This document shows positions 34,331 to 48,760 of a stretch of DNA of 64,000 bases, piece by piece. The number at the start of each line of letters is the position of its first letter. The stretch's first letter is position 1. The notes beneath the pieces are model-generated. The model made no database searches. It was not told the DNA's origin and was given only the letters and a program-made list of their open reading frames with translations. The stretch spans positions 124,001-188,000 of the forward strand of contig QANT01008032.1 of assembly GCA_003254885.1 (NCBI GenBank), read 5' to 3'. The translations under genes and the position numbers were made by a program. The DNA comes from Purshia tridentata. Taxonomy: Eukaryota; Streptophyta; Magnoliopsida; Rosales; Rosaceae.

Positions 34331-37115
34331 TCAGACCTCTTCAACCTACAATTGAAATTTAATATCCCAATGAATTACAAGCAAGTAAGGAAAGAAACTC
34401 AAAAGTTGAAAAAAAAAAATGATAATGAAAACAAACAAAACCAAGAGTCACAACTTGTTTTCTTTTTGTTATCATATCCAATGGGGAGGGGTAGAGTAAG
34501 GACCTGAGGGAGGCTCATCAGCTCAAGAACAGCTTTCTTTGGAGTCAATTCATTGTCAATTATCCGAGCTACTGCAGTCAAAACTGGCATCTTCACATTA
34601 TACTTCTGCGCTAGTGTAATCACAGCTCCTGCTGTTGATACACCCTCTGCCACCTAGTAAATAGACATTGGGTTACCACAAAAATGAGCCATGAGCGCAA
34701 TTTCAACTTCTACCAGGTATATCAAAATTTCATCAAGCACCTGATTCATGGAACTTAGTATATCATCAAGTGTCTCCCCTGATCCAAGACGAACCCCAAC
34801 CGTTCTGTTTCTGGAAAGGTTCACAAAACATGTAAGCATAATGTCTCCAATTCCTGATAGACCAGTAATTGTTGTCGGCTTCGCACCCATCTTCAGAAGA
34901 TAAAATGGAGGGAAAAGCAGTGAGACAACAGAAGCTAACCATACAAATAATTAATTTGCAACGGCAGCATAAATCATACCAACAGTATGAGATTACAACA
35001 AAAATCATTGAAAAATATAAAAACCAAGGCAAGAACCAGGGACACAAAACACCAATTATTAAAGAAACAAGAACCGTGATTTGAGCAAAATACTGGTAGT
35101 TTTGTTTTTGTTTTGTTTGTGGGGGGGGTGGTGGTGGTGTTTTGTAGAAACACATATATCACCTAACCACTGCCATGATTTTTGCAACATGGATGGATGT
35201 TGTATATATCAACCATATTAGGGCATAATATGCCAATATATAGGGAGAAATTTTCAAGTAAGGATATCCTTACTTTAAGAAAAGTAAGAACATCCTCTTT
35301 ACACCTACAATTCAACAATCGGAACCATCTATGGGCCTACATATATTTATAAGAAAAAAAAACAATGCTTTTCTTTATTATCCTAATCATCTTTTGGTTG
35401 GAGAATAATGATTTTCAGCAAGTACGGTACCTTAGTAGCCAGCCATCGTATCTCTGAGCATCCTTGTGCAACAAGAGCTGCCATAGAGTTATTACCGAGA
35501 TTCATCCCATCGACAATCCCTGCTGCTATTGCAAGCACATTCTTGAGAGCACCTGCAACTTCTACCCCTGTGACATCACTGGTATTTATCAGAGGTTATG
35601 AGCTGGGTCCCTCCACTTGAATCTGTATATATTGTTTCTCACATTACATATAGGACCCAGGCTATGTGAAGTTGGAAGACATACATATACAAGCTGACTA
35701 GGCATTCCAAAACCATATTATGTACATAGAAAACCTAATTCCACTTAATCTAGTGATTTAATGATCCACAACCTTGAAGTGCTGATTCTTAGATAGCTAG
35801 AAGCTAGTAGCTGCTGAGCTGCATTTGCCAATTTTTTGTCTTTTGAGGCTACAACCATTGCTACAAAAGCAAAACATGATCGGTAATTTAGTACCCTTAA
35901 AACATGAATCGGTGGAACATATTGATTCAATGTTATTGCTTATATAACACACCTGTTGGCAATTTGTTCATCAGCTCCAGCGCAAAAGAAGGCCCGGATA
36001 GTGCAATGAAAGGCTGGCGATGATTCTTCATTGCTTGGGGGATGATTTGAGACATTGTCCTCAACGTGTTGAGCTCTAAGCCCTTGCTAACAGATATGAA
36101 TGGCAAGCCTGGATAAACATGTTCTGCAATTCCCTCAAGAAAAGAGGAGCTGAACTGCAATATCACAGACAAATATTCAGGTACCTGCCTCAGACAAAAC
36201 CATTTGTAAAGGTGGGAATTGAAAATTTACCAATCTGTCATAGACTCATAGTCTCTTAAGTAAAAGCATTTCCGAGATTCATATGAAAACAGATATCAAG
36301 TGAAAAAATGTAAGGCAAACAGAGTAATGGGGCCTAAAGAACCTGCACAGGGACTGCATGAAAGCAATAGTCAGCACCAAGCAAAGCAGCTTTGGCATCA
36401 GTGGTTGCAAATACATTGTCTGGTAGCTTGTGTTCTGGGAAGTACTTACTGTGAAGAATGAAACCCAATTACATTTCAAAGAAATCATGGTTTCCACAAA
36501 AGAGGGTTTATGCATAAAAGTTCATGCTGGAGTCAGATAAGTCTTACCCATTACAATGGTTCCTATTAATAGACTCACAAACTTGAGCATCACGCACCAG
36601 CATGTTGACTTCCATTTGAGCTTTTCTATTTGCAACATGGGTAGCCATTGCCGTAGCAAAAGACCCACCTCCAAGCACCACCACCTTAAAAACCCAATAC
36701 CAAAAAAGCTTAATTTGAAGAGAAAACAACAGCTTTTGCAATTCTAGGAAGCCAAACACAAATTGAGAAAGTGGTAGACCTTGTTGGTGCGTTCAAGGAC
36801 GTCGGTCTTGGTCTTGGAGCGCCAGGTCCTGGACCAGCGGACCAGCTTCTCCCAGGCCAACCGGACTGCCCGGCGGCGGTCCCGGGTCCGCTCCGAAGCG
36901 GACTCCGGACCCTGGTCGGGGAATTGGGACTGTGGTTCGGAAGTAGCAGCGTAACAAGGAGTGCTTGGAGAGTGGAGGCTGAGCAGGAGCGTGGGCTTGT
37001 TAGAATGATTCAATCTTCCGGGTTTGAGATTGTACGGAATGGGTCGGGTCAAGTTTGAGTTGGAGGAAAGGAGTGGATTCAGAAATGGCGGTGGTGGCTC
37101 CAACATCGTCGCCAT
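34331..37115 (-). CDS. GLY1: Plastid NAD-dependent glycerol-3-phosphate dehydrogenase (GLY1/SFD1-like)
   Basis: Nine exons: 36780-37115, 36548-36684, 36343-36448, 35953-36154, 35773-35860, 35431-35578, 34741-34890, 34504-34653, 34331-34345; 443 residues. It reduces dihydroxyacetone phosphate to glycerol-3-phosphate for plastid glycerolipid synthesis. In Arabidopsis, loss (gly1/sfd1) weakens the prokaryotic lipid pathway and systemic acquired resistance. The first about 85 residues form a Ser/Pro-rich transit peptide. The Rossmann motif [16 protein letters not shown] opens exon 2. The catalytic Lys region is [16 protein letters not shown] and the substrate loop is [12 protein letters not shown]. 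The last exon codes only VEEV before the stop. All splice phases agree. The exon 1 DNA is GC-rich compared with its surroundings. By recall it corresponds to At2g40690. Confidence 0.95.
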
Positions 37116-37999
37116 TGTTACAGGCAGAGCGGCTGAGAAGAGAGCGAGAGCGTTTGGTTTGGTCCCTCACACGTCAAGCAGTTTGTTGGAGCTTTTTCTA
37201 TCCGCCGCCCCTTTTTTTTCTTTCTTTTCTTGTTATTATTATATGAACTGTGGCAGATGCTGTATTAATGTAATTATCTGGAGACCAAGCTTCTCAATTG
37301 TTGTATTAAATAATTTTAATAAGTAAATTCAAAATCTGACATTACTATGACAATTACACATTATTGTTCTTGACTTAGCCACATCCCCACATACTACTTA
37401 ACCATAGATTTTAAATTTAAGTTTACCATAATATTGTATTACTATTGCATAAGCAATATTATATTGTTTTAATATAATACAAAAGTAATAAATATTATGG
37501 AGAGCCAAGGACAAGCCTTATTCCTCTGGAGATCCGATCTTTGCTTCCCAGTTCAGAAAAACCCTCCCACTATTAATCAAACGGGATATTCTTTCGCTTA
37601 TATATATAACAAAACCATGTATAGCATTACTGTATAATGTGATGTTATATATAATATTCATTAATCCATCTTCAGACAACCACCTTCAAAATCAATATCA
37701 AACCTTTCTTCCATTTTCCCCCACCTGCTGCTAATCCCAATCTTAATCTCAATCTAGTACTGCCTCTGCCACACAATATGTTGTGATTCAATCTATCTCC
37801 ATTATTCTCTCTAGCCATCACCAAGAATTTTTCTAAGGTACAAATCTTAATTCATTTTGAAGCAATTGGGTCATCATGCATGTTTTAGATATATTATGTG
37901 CATGAAAATGATTCAATTCTGGGTTTCTTCTTGTTTAGGTGATTGGTTGGAGACCTTTGGAGGAAGACCGTACACAATCATACTTATTATATAATATAT
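37116..37999. other. Head-to-head promoter region of GLY1 and small basic protein
   Basis: This 884-bp divergent spacer is shared by two genes. The right-hand leader probably has an intron (37838-37938, GTACAA to TTTAG). Nothing else is coding. Confidence 0.6.
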
Positions 38000-38257
38000 A
38001 TGGGCAAACATGGACGACGTCGTTCTCGTCGTGATGGTGATGATGATCATGATCAGTGCTCCAACAATGGAAGAAAGAGGCCACGAAATCGGAAAAGGGC
38101 ATCATGTCATTGCAGCCCTTGTTTTGGAATATTTAGAGGGATAGGGAGATGCATGTTTGTGACTTGTTTCCCTGTTATGCAGTGCTTTGGATTAGATGAA
38201 TGTAGACACCAACACCACCTCCATTACAACACTCATTTCCATGAGTTTAACAGATGA
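38000..38257 (+). CDS. Small Cys/His/Arg-rich protein of unknown function
   Basis: An ORF of 85 residues begins MGKHGRRRSRRDGDDDHD. An Arg/Asp/His-rich N-terminal half is followed by a Cys-rich core (CHCSPCFGIFRGIGRCMF, then VTCFPVMQCFGLDECRHQHH) and a His-rich end. The core has seven Cys in 35 residues and moderate hydrophobicity; it might bind metal, be lipid-modified or lie on a membrane. I recall small plant proteins with a VTCYPVLQCFGLDECRHHHH-like ending, but no assigned function. A probable intron in the 5' leader (37838-37938) supports it as a real transcribed gene. The GLY1 gene lies head to head at 37115. Confidence 0.65.
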   Translation: MGKHGRRRSRRDGDDDHDQCSNNGRKRPRNRKRASCHCSPCFGIFRGIGRCMFVTCFPVMQCFGLDECRHQHHLHYNTHFHEFNR

Positions 38258-38975
38258 TCTCAATGATTTTTTGCAATGCTGGGATATTTGGATGGTATAA
38301 ATACCCTGAAGAAGGAATTTGCTGCAATTCTTCGATTTGGTCCCGATCTCAAAAGGCATAAACAGAAGTAGTTTGTGCAGTAAATTATGGGATCAGATGA
38401 TCCACCTTCATCATTTGCTTGATTCTTGTGTAAACATGTGGTTTGCGAGTGATTGCACGTATTCGGGATTTGCAGGGATTTCCTTGTTAATACTCTAAAG
38501 AAAGATTAAGGTTGGGGTCCTTGGGGGAGAAGAAAATATTTAGAATTGTAGAAAGTTAATGCTGAAGTTAGGAATTTTGATTTGATTGGAGGATATGATT
38601 GATTTTGAAGGTACACCTCCTCATGATTCTTTAGCTTTTTCTTTGCAAATTGAAGAAGTAAGTTTCATTGAATAATAATGTAGCTCATTGAATTTAGACT
38701 GCTATTTACCATATGGTTAAACAAATCAGGAAAGGCATCAGAGGAGAAGCAATGGAATATATTCTTTCATTTTTGTAAGGCAAATTGATTCTCAAACAAA
38801 ATGAATGCTAATTTGAAAGTATCTGCCTAGCTCATACAGTAATGTAAAGGTGGAGATAGCAAATTCTGAACAAAAAACAAACTAAATAATTCGCAGATGA
38901 AGCAATTATCTATGTCATGAGGGATGATATTGTAAGGTTTTTCTCTGGTTCTTTTGACTTTCCTCCACAAAAAGT
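38258..38975. other. Intergenic between small gene and response regulator
   Basis: The convergent 3' flanks hold no gene or clear repeat. Confidence 0.55.
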
Positions 38976-39966
<991 letters not shown>

Positions 39967-40497
39967 AGTAAAAACGCCTCACCCACTCACCCACTCACCC
40001 ACCAGTACTCAAAGTCGGGGCAGTCTCTAATCAAAGCTATGTATGCGTAACAGTCAGAAAAGAGAGACAGAGACTCTAATAAACGCAGTTGCAATAAAGA
40101 CACAAAAATTAATTACACAAGGCCAGAAAACGAAACGACTCCTCTCTCTCTGACAAACTGTAACATACATAAGAACAAAACAAAAAACAAACTCAAAGGA
40201 CATGTATGAACGTGTAAAGTGGTGTGGTATTTGTAGAGAGACTGAGAGAGACAGAGAGAGAGGGCGAGGAATTTTAGAAGATGGGATATCAGAGAGAGAG
40301 AGATCAATCACAGAGATAATAAATATCAAAGTCACAGATATTTCGTGATCCTTTTTGGGTTTTCCACCCTCGATTTGATTCACATCTCTGTGTAGAATCA
40401 GTACGTATCAGTATTCAGTATCTGCATGCCATGAATAATACAGCTTGCCTAGCTGCGTCATTAATTGTTAATTCATTTCTTTTCTACGATATATCTA

Positions 40498-40535
<38 letters not shown>

Positions 40536-42166
40536 CTTCACTCCTATGCTCAAACCATAATAACTTAAGCCATTTGCTCATTATATACACATTTTGGACC
40601 TTGTGACATAATTCAACTCCCAAAAGTTTTAAAATCAGTATCTTTAAGTTTCCCATCTTTTATTTTTTGTAATATTTGATCGAGTGCACAAAATCTGCAC
40701 TTTTGTTGGTGAAGAGATTTGTTACCTAACATTTACTATATTTTTATTAAGAGAATCCTCTAATTTTTGTTATTAATCAACAATTGTGGTTTATAAATTT
40801 GAACACATGACTTCTTCTGACAAAAAAAAAGAACAAAATACCACCATCAGATCATCATTTAAAAGTCCTCTATGTTAAGTAAATATAGAAAATGTCATTT
40901 TACACTCATTAGTTTACCTAATTTTAATACTAAATTTAAAAATAATGTGGTGATCCCGCAATATCTCTTTCGATGTTAACCTCTATTATTTTCTTTTATC
41001 GTATTTCCTACATATTTCACACGTATATAGTGGGCGTATAACACATCTAGAATTATTTATTTTCTTCTTCTTTTTTATAGAATGAATGTACTTTATTTAG
41101 ACTTGAAAATATATAAGAAAATCAAGTGGAGTCATCTTCAACCCACACTTGAAAATCAGAAGACATTAGCATCCATAATCGACCCATCTAGTTTGAGCGT
41201 ATCTGTGAATATTTATGAGACATCCCAGAACATTAAAACGCTCATAATTCATTATAAAATATTTATTAAAAAATAACACACCAAAATTACAAAAACAATA
41301 AACGACGAAGAGAGTGGTGTTAGTGTGTTACTCTTATTTCAACTTGTCCGCCCGGCATCCGTACATACGTAAAGTTATGATTCCGATTCGAATGAATGAA
41401 GCGATATAAAACTAGTCAGTCTCAGTCAGAATCGCCAAGCACCCACCACAGCCAGAATCTTTGGTATGTGTTCTGGTCTGACTCATTTTGGTCTTATTTT
41501 CGTTTTTTTCAAGGACAAATTATTCACTTTGCTAATTTCAATTATCAATGATGCTTTCTATTAGCTGGTAATTGCAATGAAACTCTGCTGTCAAAATGAA
41601 AATGAGTGAACCATCATAAAGCAGACAAAGGTAACACTCTTTTACTCTTTCGTTTTCAACCCATTTCATCTGTCAAAGGACAAACAAAGCCAACAAATTG
41701 TTCTGACAAATACGTACAACAATATCAAGAACCGATAAGACTGCATCACCAGTCTGCGGCAGCTTCCAAACCCGACTTCCTTTGCAATTTGCAACCAACG
41801 TGTTCTGATGTTGAAAAAGGTTCACTTGTCCTTGCTCCTTATTTAGTCATGTGTTATGACAAGTTACTGTTTGGTCTTTGGTGAACAATCTATGCATTAG
41901 TACTGGCCCTATGGAAATATGTGAATCTTATCCTCAGAGCCTAATTTAATGTCATACTTTTATCTTCAGATTCAAACTGATTTGAATAGCATGCAAAGCC
42001 ATTAGATATAACTGAAAAGTCTGAAAGAGAATACAAGCCACATGAACACATTTAAAACAAGAAGGAAAAAAGAGAGCCTGCATTTTTATAAGTAGGACTA
42101 AATGCTGAGTAGTTTCCTTGAGAACAGTGAGTTACATTGTTTGTATGGGCCATGGGCCCAAGATCA
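39967..42166. other. Intergenic: response-regulator promoter and AIMP1-like 3' flank
   Basis: There is an (AT)n run at 40495-40529 and a CT/GA-rich leader at 40240-40305. At 41430-41465 an exon-like piece ends in a donor-like GTATGTG, but I can build no gene from it. The rest is AT-rich. Confidence 0.5.
40495..40529. repeat. (AT)n microsatellite
   Basis: A run of about 17 AT units lies upstream of the response regulator gene. Confidence 0.9.
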
Positions 42167-45100
42167 TCATTTGATGCTTGCCTTGGGAATGGATGATGTA
42201 CAAGGCCCACCAGATGTCATAAAAGGAATACCCTTGAACGTAGCCACACCCTTATCATCAGTAAAAAGATGCTGCACCAATCAAACACTCATATGATCAT
42301 ATACCCAACATGGAGCATATATAAATGCAATGTTGTAGAGGTGGTAAATGCTGAATGGATGACTATGACTAACCCATAGTAACTGTTTAGTTGCCCCCGT
42401 AAAATGTAAAAGTATATCATAATTGTTAAAACACATACCGGTGTGATCTTGTCCAACTGTTTCTTTTTTGGGTTGAGGACATCTTCTGGCTTTCCATCAA
42501 TCCTGGATAGATAGAAGGGTATGTGAGAGGCAGCTAGTTCAAAGGGTAAATTATTTTAGGAAAAATACTAATAATAAACAACCGTTAGTGTTAAACAAAG
42601 AAATCTAGACAGTTTATAGTCTGTCGGTGAAAGAAAAAAGAGAGTATATCGTGGGATCATGTCTATTAATTGATAAAATGAAGGACTAGCAGACATGTTT
42701 TTCAAAAATTACTGCCCATAAGTGGAAAATACTATACCAGCAAGGTTGCAACAAAACTTTCATTAAAATAAGTCCTCACTTTCGCAATTGTGTCTAGATA
42801 ACTAGATAAGTTTATCAATGCAAATCTTTGTTTAAGCTCCAAGTAGTTTCTGCAACTTACCCAGAAAATGACACACGTTCCCCAGGTTTGGCCCCTTCTG
42901 GAGGGAGCAAAGGCTCTACCTTGGTGTGATCTTCATTAGAAGCACATAGGACCTGAACACATGCACACAAATGAAACCCATACCTTTTATCTGTTTTTGC
43001 AAATAGCTATTTTAGAAAATTCAGCTTTCACTAAACAATGCGCTCTTCATAATCTGTGGCCATATTATACAAATTTGGAATCTCATACTAGAGAATAGAC
43101 AGTGAGATAAATCTTTCATTTAAGGGAATGGAGTGGAAAACTCGAAAATACTTACTATTCATAAGATCAAGATTTTGAACACAAAATAAAGGCATGAACT
43201 TCATTACCAGTTAAGCAGTGAAGAAATAACCAGCATCACTTTCAAATTTTCAATTCATACAACCACTTCCAAAGTAAGCATAATATGATGGAAATGACAA
43301 GAAACACATACCAGTCCTTCCGACATCACATCACGTAATTTCCCAGGCTTCACATTTGTAATCAGCACAACACGACGGTTCTGCTTAGTGCATTCAAACA
43401 CCAAGATGATACATCAGTAAGTAAGTGTGAATATTCAACTATCTGTCAAACATGAAAATAAATAAAGCCCAGGAAAAAAGATCAAGTAAAAAGCTATCTA
43501 TTTTGAGATATGAAAGAGTAATCATACTGTCAACTCGTCTGGACTGCAATACTTCGCTAAGCCACTGACCACTTGTCGCAATTTAGCATCTCCAACATCT
43601 ATCTCCTCAACCAGCAAACTGTATCAAATATATATCTTTTTTTAAAAGTCATGACTGATTTTGCATCCTCCAAATATACAATAATATTTAGAATCCAAAG
43701 TTCAAGGCTATGACAGCTAGGTGCATGCATTGTAAATTCGTTTTTAATGAATTAATGGGCTTCTAGAGGAAAATAAAGAGAAAAATGTTTCCTGCACACC
43801 TATCAGCAGACGGATGCTTCCAAGCTTTACGAATGAGGCCAACCTGTATATTCAACAAACTGACACTAAATTCTTTGTCTTTCTCAGCTGTCTCTACTTC
43901 TGGTGATTTTTTTTTCTCAACAGAAGTAACTTTCTTTTCTCCTGGAGCCTTTATCTAACAATTTCAAATAAAAAAGTACACTGTCACTGGGCAAGGACTG
44001 TCCAGGAAGGAAATCTATGTATGTGTGTACAACATATATATCTATATGCAATATATGATTTGTTAAAGAAACAGGTCATATGGCAGTAAGATTATCTGAT
44101 TGTACACAAGAAAAAATAATTAAAATATCAAAAAGGTTATACCCCAGCATCACTTTTCTTTGTGTTTGGGTCTGCCTCTGGCTTGTCTGGATTTTTTGTG
44201 TTTTGAATAGTCTTCTTTCCATGTGAATCTGTTTCCACCTTAGCTATAGTTTTTGCTCTCAGCAATTCGTCCAACTTCTGCATACATAATAATCAGAGGA
44301 ATAGCAGAATTATATCCAAGATTAATATAGGTCAACTTTGTGACTGTCGAGAAAACATTTTGACTATCTTTTCAACATTTATTATTCACTTCATTTGCAA
44401 TATCAGGCTTCAGAGATGTAAAGAATCAAATAGGAATTGGAGAATACTATAGAAAATTTTACTCACTTGAAAATCAAATTCAACCTGCTCTAGCACTATC
44501 TTCTCAAGTATGTCTTTGAAAGCCACCTGGTTCTGGGGAAAACAAATTGTGAGCACTAATTGACTATTAGACTTATAAAAACTCATGATTCAACAAGAGG
44601 AAAGAATAACAAGTAGCAGCTCATATTTCTGCATCTAATGACACTAGATCATATCCACACAGAACTTTATTTTAATATACCAAGTCTCAATTTAAGATAA
44701 CAGAAACTAAACAGGATATAGCATACCTGGATGTAGTCTATCCATCTCAATAAATGCGGCAACTTTTGCCTATCTGAATTTGGAAGGCCAATCTGCAGAT
44801 AAGCCACTCAAAAAATCACCAGGAATTCAAACGTGTTGCTACCGCATCCTAACAAAATGTTCATGCGGAAACCAATTCCAGAGTAACTAAACACTTCAAA
44901 AATATTGCATTATCAAAGAGACCGTTTCTCCAACTCACCCGAATTAAAAATCCCAAAATACATAAACTTGCAAAACAATGTTGATCCATTATATATACAC
45001 ACGTGCATGCACATATATAAAGAGATAGTTTAACAATAAAAGGTGAAGTACAATCATACCACAGAAGAATGCACTACAGCAAACACAGTAACATCAGCTT

Positions 45101-45614
45101 CAGAGGGTGTTAACCCAGTGCCCAAAAGCACAGACACATCAGCCAAGGTCTCATTCAACCCTTTGAGAGCTTCAAAGCATGCCTGGGAATCTGTAGGAAA
45201 ACCCTCTGAATATCTTATCCAATTAAGCACCTAAAAAACCCAAAACTTCAAATTTTTACTTATAATTGATATAAAAATTGCCAGAAACCCAATACTACAC
45301 AATGCTAAGGTAGTAAAAACTTTACCCCATCTTTGACTTTCTCTGAAGCATCTTGTTTGGCCAACTTCAAGATGGTTGAGTAGACGCTCGTGATTTCATC
45401 TTCCGCAATGTTTTCTGGAAGTGTTTTCTGCAGAAACCAACTTTCAGATTAAGCAATCCAAGTGGCCAAAAAACATGGGGAAAATTTGAAGCTTTGGTTG
45501 CAAATTTGAGAGGGACAGATAAGCTTTGCTTACAGGATCTAAGGAAAAGTGCTTGCATAAAGCTGATACTATCAATTGCTTTCTGTTTAAGCTGGTGCTT
45601 CCCTTTCCTCCCAT
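42167..45614 (-). CDS. AIMP1/Arc1p-like tRNA-binding OB-fold protein
   Basis: Twelve exons: 45534-45614, 45326-45427, 45060-45230, 44727-44792, 44467-44532, 44143-44277, 43800-43954, 43528-43618, 43312-43380, 42861-42952, 42439-42502, 42167-42271; 398 residues with every phase consistent. The N-terminal about 180 residues form a GST-like helical domain (FEALKGLNETLADVSVLLGT), as in proteins that tether aminoacyl-tRNA synthetases. Next comes a Lys/Glu-rich linker of about 70 residues, then a C-terminal tRNA-binding OB-fold (VGLIRKAWKHPSADSLLVEE, RQVVSGLAKYCSPDEL, NRRVVLITNVKPGKLRDVMS, GAKPGERVSFSG). This layout matches yeast Arc1p and human AIMP1, which deliver tRNA to synthetases such as MetRS. 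By recall it is the At2g40660 type. Cytosolic location is likely, as no targeting peptide is seen. Confidence 0.93.
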
Positions 45615-46739
45615 GTTTTCGTTGCTTCAGAGTCACTGTTTTTTCGCTTTGATTCTTCGGAGTTGAGAGTTGAGAGGACAAAATTTGATAGGGTTTTTGG
45701 TTTTTACAGGTTTCGGGCTTCTTTGGGCTCTGAAGGTGGAAAGTTGGAAACTTTTTTCATGGGATGAACCCAAACCCAAACATATACGGTCCACTAAGAA
45801 GCCCAAATAGCCCAGGAGGAAAAAACATGGCAGATTGGGTAATTTCCAAACCATGTTCATGCTGAACCTGGACTTTTCTGAGCTGGGCTCCCTTTCTTTA
45901 CCACTTGCACTGTCTTCAAATTTACTCTAAGATATGGACCGTTTTGGAAACAGCGAAGTCTTCTAAATTGTGAGAGAATAAACACTGAGATTTTCCTATT
46001 GCCTAGAAAAAGCTATGGACCATGGAGTTAAATATTTTATAAAAAAAACTGGTCCGACACACGCATTGTCCTGTTGTTTTTAATCTTTTCCTCTCCTCCT
46101 CCCCAGGCTGCTGGTATATTGCCGAGAAATACCTGCCAACTATGCAGACTGATTGACCAATACACAAATTAAAGCAAGCACACCATACCAGGTTAAAACA
46201 CCATGGTATATAAAACTACTGCAACACGCATGAAGCCCCTGTCGTTTTACTGCCTATTTTTCTATAGCTCTCTGACTTGGGATAAGAGAAATGCAAAACC
46301 CATATAACCAACTCACCCAGCTGGCCACTGTGAGTTTTGGCCAGAGGTGTTTGCCCAACCCTTAAAAAATGACCTAACGGCACTTTTAAGCTTTTGAGTT
46401 TTGGCCACAGGTGTTTGCCTTATAGTCCTTGGTCACACACACACACACTTACCAGTCACCACATGTTCTCACCTTACTCTTTTGTAGTTACTATATATCG
46501 ATCAGTGAGTAAAAGGGTCATTTTTTATTCACGGTATAAAAGTGTTGGGATTAATTACTTATACATGTGTTATTTTGTGAGAGGAATTAAGAAGACCAAT
46601 CTACAATTTTACATGCTGCTCATGCAGAGACAGAGACACCAAGTGAAACATGCTTGACAGCCTAAAATCTGTGGTGCAAATGGACTTTTGCTTCTGGTTG
46701 TACAGTAAGTTCCAAATTCGCACCATAAAAGTCAGACGG

Positions 46740-46765
46740 CTATATATATATATATATATATATAT
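46740..46765. repeat. (TA)n microsatellite
   Basis: A simple TA run of about 13 units. Confidence 0.9.
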
Positions 46766-47504
46766 GCCTTAATAAAAAAGACAACCAATAAAATGTTGCT
46801 CTGAGCAGTCTAAACTTTAGGGGCTCGATCAACTCCCTTTCAATAAAATTTTCAATTCTTGCTGGTAAGGTTGTGTGTGTGTAAGGGTCCAATGAGCTTG
46901 AGATCAGTGAGAGCAAACCAACACCTTAAATTTAATTCCTTCAATCATCAGATTTAGCCTTCCCATCTTCTTGTCATTAATTAATACTCTAAAGATGACA
47001 GACCAAATCGCTTTAGAAACACATAATCGATGAAGGGTATGCATATATAAATGAATTATAACCAAAGCCAATTAAGTGTGTCAATCATTGCAATTATGTT
47101 GAATATGACTTTCCTTCACACATTTCACAATACCTTTTTTTTGAAAATTGAGTATGAAATATGATTTTATGAGATAAAAAATGTCACTACTCTCAAGCCT
47201 CAACCATAAAAACTTAAATCAGTGACAAATATGTTTTCCTTCCCCACTTTTTGCATGGCTTAGTATTGTTTTGTTGTCTGCAGCATGGCTTAATATGGAA
47301 GCATATTCAAAGAGAAGGACAATCCAATTCAACCCAGTATAATGATTTTACCTACTTAATTGATTAAATTAGGGACAACACATAGATTAAGAAAAAAGAA
47401 AAGAAAAAGGGTTCCAACCAAGCATACACTAGGTTGAAGGGAATCTCTCTGCAGGTTCAATATTAAGAGCCTGAAAGTCCAAGCCTGCAAAATGCAAGGG
47501 TTAA

Positions 47505-47528
47505 AATATATATATATATATATATATG
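47505..47528. repeat. (TA)n microsatellite
   Basis: A simple TA run of about 12 units. Confidence 0.9.
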
Positions 47529-48489
47529 TAGGGTACTAGTAGTACTAGAGCCTAGAGGTGCATTTGCATTTGTTATTTATTGTGTGACCCAAAAGTAAAG
47601 GGACAAAAGTAGGGCAGGGGGTCCTTCACAGTTCACTCCTCCACAACATGGAATTTAATTAAGAAGATGAAAAGCAAAGAAAGTTGAGTCCCTTTCACAG
47701 ACACACAGAGCTGCAATCTGCACCACACCACCACTCTTTACCTTTTCTTTATTGCGGTCTACCCACCTTCAAGGTTTCATAACCACCTATTTAATTGCCT
47801 TTATTGCTTTTCCCCCTCTCTCTTTCTCTGTCTACTCACTCAACTCAGCTACCTGCTAGCCATTCTGTTGAATCTGTTCTGCTTCTATATTTTGAAAATT
47901 ACACTACAATTACCCATTGCCTTGTACAATTAGTTCTGTGTGGGGTACGTACCTGTAGCCGTTTTATTAAAGAGGCAAAACAATATATCAAAAGCTGTAC
48001 AGGAAGTAATATTGATTAATGATTAAAGTAGGGGTGGTTTCAGTTTTTATTATTTATTTGAGGACAAAGATTTGAATTTGAGATTTTTCTTACATTGTCA
48101 GAATAAATACCACTAAAGGGCTGCCTAGTTTGACTACACCGTTAATTACTTAATTAGCATCTGCATGTCAAAACCGTAATTTCACCCAAACTCATGGGGC
48201 GGTTCCAAAGTTGGTTCTTCAGTCACGTTCCGAAGGGGCAGTAATAGTAGTAATACAATCGCTAGGAACCGCCACTTGTGCCCTCCACGTCAAAAGTAGC
48301 ACCACTGACATGACCAGATGTGCGCCACGTAGGATACCCTGTACCGTACGGGTCATGCCACGTGTTCCAAATCGTAATAAATAGCGCTCCATCTACCAAG
48401 CCGGTCCCGCCCTGCCGTTAATAAAGCAAACATTAATTTATAGTTTCTCTTTTCAGGCTTTGGAGTTCAGACTACAGTCACTACACACA

Positions 48490-48492
<3 letters not shown>

Positions 48493-48527
<35 letters not shown>
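48493..48527. repeat. (GA)n microsatellite in PXC2-like leader/promoter
   Basis: A run of about 17 GA units lies near the probable transcription start. GAGA repeats in plants can bind BBR/BPC proteins. Confidence 0.85.
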
Positions 48528-48529
<2 letters not shown>

Positions 48530-48760
48530 CTCAGAGACAGATAAAGAGAGAGGGAGACAGGGAGAGAGTGAAGCTCCATAGAATCGCCTTATATTCTCTC
48601 CTCCAGTGCCGGAGCTTCATTGGGCTGAAAATTCCGGCGGATTTTCCGGCCACTTCAGCGTTCACCGGGGACATTTGAAAGTACTGGGCTTGGCATTTGG
48701 TGGTTCTGAGATCGAACCAGTTTCTTCCATTTCTGACTGTTTTGAGCTCTGGACCTCGAA

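Noticed and set aside
41430-41884. Exon-like piece with a donor GTATGTG and a nearby 92-codon ORF
   Set aside because: No acceptor or reading frame links them to a protein I recognise.
46394-48019. Short plus-strand ORFs in the gap before the PXC2-like gene
   Set aside because: They are small, AT-driven, without conserved motifs, and overlap simple repeats.
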